DNA from: JAVVVD01 sp964642795
GTDB lineage: Bacteria; Bacillota; Clostridia; Christensenellales; CAG-138
Direction: 5' to 3'
Length of the DNA stretch: 32,763 nt
NCBI GenBank assembly: GCA_964642795.1
Contig: CAZXRQ010000017.1
Location: 1-32,763 of the forward strand
Shown: piece after piece, positions 30,336 to 32,763 of the stretch
Numbering within the stretch: the stretch's first letter is position 1
How the letters are laid out: each line of letters begins with the position of its first letter
Made by a program: the position numbers and the translations under genes
The notes under the pieces: model-generated
Database searches by the model: none
What the model was told of the DNA's origin: nothing
Seen by the model: only the letters and a program-made list of their open reading frames with translations

Positions 30336-31319
30336 ATGTATGCCGCCGCCTGCCCAATGCCGCTCATCGCACTGCGCTGCGCCGTACCATCGCTGCTTTA
30401 TATGAACTGCCAGCTGCTTGGCGAATGTGCGCCGGGCGGCTTTATTACATTGCCGGTCAGCGGCGACGGGGATTGCTATATAACGGCACAGCCGCTCGTA
30501 CCCGGCTTTCTGCCGATCACGCGCAAAATTTCCTTTGAAGCAGGCGCACTGCTTCCCCCTCCGTCCGATCTTACGGTATACGTATGGCCGGGCGGCGTAT
30601 ATGAGACGGCGCTGGACTGTCCCGCAGTACCGAATATGCTCTCCGGTATGCGGCAGCTCGACGTGCTGAACGACGGCTACACCCGGCTTACGCTGTACTC
30701 CGATTGCGATCTGCGCCTGTGCTGTGAGCGCCCCGACGCCTCCTTTACGCTGCCGCTGGGCGGCGGAGGGAGCGGCGCGTTGTCCCTGCTGGAATACGGC
30801 GGGCAGCGCTGCTACTGCGCACACCTGTACCAAGATACCGAACGACTGCTCCTGCTTGAGCCAGGCGACCTATCCGAACTGCTGGATATATCCGGTGACG
30901 CAGTACTCACGGATCCTCTGCCCGCCGCGATAGATTCGCTTGGTACGGTCTGCGGCCACCAGCGGCGCACAGTATACCCGCCCGCCGACGGCTTCGCCCC
31001 GGCGCCAAGCGAGGTTGGCTACTTTACGCTTGCGCGCTGCGCGCCCGCCACCCACACAGAGACCGCGATCGCGTTCTGCGAGGCGGTTCTGCACGGGCTT
31101 GAGGACGAGGCGCTGTCCCTCCTTGCACCCGACCCACGCGCCGCGCTCACATTTGGCGACATCGCGGAATTTTTAGGCGAATTCACAGCCGTACGCCCGC
31201 CGCTGTCCGGCGCCTGCGCAGGGCTGGTGAGCGGCGAGCCGCCGCTGCTTTTTGTGCGCCTGCTGGAACCCGAATTCGACGGCCTTTTGATATCCGATCT
31301 ACTTTTCCCCGACGAATAA
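30336..31319 (+). CDS. uncharacterised Cys-containing protein, probably beta-rich
   Basis: I do not recognise this 327-residue protein. It has no signal peptide and no clear membrane helix. The first 140 residues look like beta-sandwich or PEGA-like repeats (MNCQLLGECAPGGFITLPVSGDGDCYITAQPL). A glycine-rich linker sits near residue 145 (LPLGGGGSGAL), and residues 225-325 look like a separate helical domain (HTETAIAFCEAVLHGLEDEALSLL ... ALTFGDIAEFLGEF), possibly a NTF2-like tail. AGGTGA lies 7 bases before the ATG. It starts 57 bp after the C_GCAxxG_C_C gene and ends 100 bp before dinB. Codon usage looks like that of its neighbours, so I call it a real gene. Confidence 0.75.
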   Translation: MYAAACPMPLIALRCAVPSLLYMNCQLLGECAPGGFITLPVSGDGDCYITAQPLVPGFLPITRKISFEAGALLPPPSDLTVYVWPGGVYETALDCPAVPNMLSGMRQLDVLNDGYTRLTLYSDCDLRLCCERPDASFTLPLGGGGSGALSLLEYGGQRCYCAHLYQDTERLLLLEPGDLSELLDISGDAVLTDPLPAAIDSLGTVCGHQRRTVYPPADGFAPAPSEVGYFTLARCAPATHTETAIAFCEAVLHGLEDEALSLLAPDPRAALTFGDIAEFLGEFTAVRPPLSGACAGLVSGEPPLLFVRLLEPEFDGLLISDLLFPDE

Positions 31320-31349
31320 GCAAATGCTTTTTGCCATACTTATTGCCTG

Positions 31350-31378
31350 TTTACTTTTTGCCTGCCTGAGTATATAAT
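31350..31378 (+). promoter_or_regulatory. sigma-A promoter of dinB
   Basis: TTTACT (31350-31355), 17-bp spacer, TATAAT (31373-31378). The LexA box begins 7 bases after the -10, so it covers the transcription start. Confidence 0.75.
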
Positions 31379-31384
31379 CTATGT

Positions 31385-31398
31385 AGAACATATGTTCT
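31385..31398. promoter_or_regulatory. LexA (DinR) SOS box
   Basis: AGAACATATGTTCT is a perfect 14-bp palindrome containing GAACATATGTTC, matching the Gram-positive SOS box core GAAC-N4-GTTC. It lies between the -10 and the dinB start, as expected for repression by LexA. Confidence 0.9.
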
Positions 31399-31418
31399 GC
31401 GGCGCAATGGAGTAGGGC

Positions 31419-32621
31419 ATGATACTACATGTAGATCTCAATTCTTTTTATGCAAGCTGCGCCGTGGTAAAGAGCGATGGCCGCTATACCTTCGACACGC
31501 CGCTCATGGTCTGCGGCGATCCGCGCAAGCGGCACGGCATAGTATTGGCGGCGACATATCCCGTAAAAAAGACCGGCGTTCGCGCAGGTATGCCCATATG
31601 GGAAGCCATGCAGCGCTGTCCCTCCGCCGTGATAGCGGAGCCGGACTTTCGCGCATATATGGACTATTCAGAACGCTTTATGCGGATCATACGCAACTAT
31701 TCGCCGCTCATAATGCGTTACGGCATAGACGAGGCATATCTCGACTATACCGGCTGCGAGGGGCTTTTTGGTACGCCTGAGCAAGCTGCCCACGCCATCA
31801 GAAAGCGCGTAAAGCGTGAGCTTGGGCTTACTGTATCGGTTGGCGTGGGTGAAAATCCCATAATGGCAAAGATGGGGTCGGATTTCAAAAAGCCGGATGC
31901 GGTCACCGTGTTGGACCAAGCCCGCTGGCGGGAGCTCATATGGCCGCTCCCCGTCGGCAGTCTTATGTATGTAGGTCGCGCCACCCAAAGCCGGCTGGCC
32001 GGCATGGGCGTTACCGTTATAGGTGAGCTTGCGAGGCTGAGTCCCGAGCTGCTCAAGGCCACGTTTGGCAAGGCAGGAGGCGAGCTTTGGCTGCACGCCA
32101 ACGGCCTGGACAACACCCGCATCACGTCATCCACGGAGCCTCAAAAGAGCATAAGCAACTCCGTAACGCTGCCGCAGGATCTGCACGACCGGTCAGAGCT
32201 CGTATCTGCGCTGCTCATGCAGACTGAAAGCGTAGCTTACCGGCTGCGCATGGCGGGTATGCTTGCAGGGCTCGTGGCGGTACAGGTGCGGTTTTCTGAC
32301 CTTCAGTTTGCCACTCGGCAATACACGTTTAATCGGCCCACTGACATTACTGAAGAGCTTTTTTGCGCCATAAAACGCATACTGCCTCAAATGCAGCTTG
32401 ACAGGCCCATACGTCAGGTCGGCATACGCGTAGGACGGCTTACCGACGACGGAGAGCAGCTTAGTCTGCTGGATCCGCTTCACCGGGAGCGGCTGCACCG
32501 CTTGGACGCCGCAGCGGACGCCATGCGTAAAAAATACGGAGAGCACGCCGTTACACGCTGCAGTACACTGTGCTTCGACCGTGAGGAATTCGACGATTTT
32601 ACCTCCTTTACGCGGATATGA
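31419..32621 (+). CDS. dinB: Y-family DNA polymerase (Pol IV)
   Basis: This 400-residue Y-family translesion polymerase has the catalytic motif HVDLNSFYASC with Asp6, the YGIDEAYLDY motif with Asp104/Glu105, a thumb helix-hairpin-helix region (VGRATQSRLAGMGVTVIGELARL), and a little-finger domain. The sequence QLSLLD (347-352) is a beta-clamp binding motif. It has its own promoter with a perfect LexA box, so it is an SOS gene. Start ATG with GGAG 6 bases upstream. The assignment to DinB rather than a UvrX-type relative is by overall motifs and is likely. Confidence 0.92.
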   Translation: MILHVDLNSFYASCAVVKSDGRYTFDTPLMVCGDPRKRHGIVLAATYPVKKTGVRAGMPIWEAMQRCPSAVIAEPDFRAYMDYSERFMRIIRNYSPLIMRYGIDEAYLDYTGCEGLFGTPEQAAHAIRKRVKRELGLTVSVGVGENPIMAKMGSDFKKPDAVTVLDQARWRELIWPLPVGSLMYVGRATQSRLAGMGVTVIGELARLSPELLKATFGKAGGELWLHANGLDNTRITSSTEPQKSISNSVTLPQDLHDRSELVSALLMQTESVAYRLRMAGMLAGLVAVQVRFSDLQFATRQYTFNRPTDITEELFCAIKRILPQMQLDRPIRQVGIRVGRLTDDGEQLSLLDPLHRERLHRLDAAADAMRKKYGEHAVTRCSTLCFDREEFDDFTSFTRI

Positions 32622-32669
32622 TATGCCTGCGGCGTTTTCACCGTTGCGATTTATGTGCTTTTTTTGTTC

Positions 32670-32698
32670 TTGACACCGTAAAGCCCATGCACTATAAT
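32670..32698 (+). promoter_or_regulatory. consensus sigma-A promoter of the tRNA gene
   Basis: TTGACA (32670-32675), 17-bp spacer, TATAAT (32693-32698): both hexamers match the consensus exactly. The tRNA begins 11 bases after the -10, as in other tRNA operons. Confidence 0.9.
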
Positions 32699-32709
32699 AA
32701 CCAGTGCTT

Positions 32710-32763
32710 GGGGCATTAGCTCAGTTGGTAGAGTGCCACACTGGCAGTGTGGATGTCAGGAGT
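32710..32763 (+). tRNA. tRNA-Ala, anticodon GGC (3' part beyond window)
   Basis: The acceptor strand GGGGCAT starts at 32710, then TA, a D arm GCTC/GAGT with AGTTGGTA loop, and an anticodon arm CCACA-CTGGCAG-TGTGG whose loop reads anticodon GGC, which decodes GCC alanine. The variable loop ATGTC and the first T-arm bases (AGGAG) follow before the window ends. The 3' acceptor strand cannot be checked. Confidence 0.85.

Noticed and set aside
1..32763. CRISPR array, prophage or IS transposase
   Set aside because: No spaced direct repeats, no integrase or transposase motifs in any frame examined.

Overview
The window reads as chromosomal DNA of a Gram-positive, probably strictly anaerobic member of the Clostridia. 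It is moderately GC-rich, with sigma-A promoters and strong Shine-Dalgarno sites. Supporting signs are the Bacillus/Clostridium-type block (YaaO-like decarboxylase, c-di-AMP receptor DarA, HolB, RicT), a Gram-positive LexA box before a Y-family polymerase, a Mop-type molybdenum enzyme, a two-cluster ferredoxin and a superoxide-reductase-like protein. I see no phage, plasmid, IS transposase or CRISPR array.

Layout. 1-76: right end of a dispersed structured repeat plus a terminator. 102-2859: CPBP membrane protease (minus), then psuK-psuG for pseudouridine breakdown (plus). 2882-7681: membrane protein, Orn/Lys/Arg decarboxylase-like enzyme, HAD phosphatase, darA, holB, ricT. 7743-7913: small ferredoxin. 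7977-8238: a second, complete copy of the structured repeat. 8267-11177 (minus): putrescine aminotransferase and a MerR-type regulator fused to a zinc-ribbon/methyltransferase-like region. 11893-21810 (plus): sodium/solute symporter, Mop aldehyde oxidoreductase, an 817-residue flavin/Fe-S protein, a methyltransferase, a radical SAM protein of pterin-methylase type and a short adenylating enzyme. 21800-23395 (minus): HerA-like ATPase. 23533-26971: DUF2804 protein, SLOG/YpsA protein, ABC-F ATPase. 27029-29044 (minus): lipoprotein, recR, ybaB. 29237-32621 (plus): XRE-superoxide reductase fusion, C_GCAxxG_C_C protein, unknown protein, SOS-controlled dinB. The window ends inside a tRNA-Ala gene.

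The most interesting part is 8.2-21.8 kb. The Mop enzyme is close to Desulfovibrio aldehyde oxidoreductase. It is followed by genes resembling the poorly characterised DVU_1553-DVU_1558 neighbours of Mop in Desulfovibrio vulgaris (named from memory). The radical SAM protein carries two CX3CX2C motifs and an N-terminal Cys-rich segment like the archaeal pterin C-methylase MJ0619, so a role in modifying a pterin (possibly the molybdopterin) is a reasonable but unproven idea. PatA makes an aldehyde and Mop oxidises aldehydes. The patA and symporter promoters share MerR-like 19-bp spacing and two exact sequence words, which suggests that the fused regulator controls both sides.

Other points of note: a multi-hairpin repeat flanked by duplicated terminator hairpins, three promoters placed so that transcripts would start at or within a few bases of the AUG, and an HAD phosphatase occupying the place where tmk sits in Bacillus.
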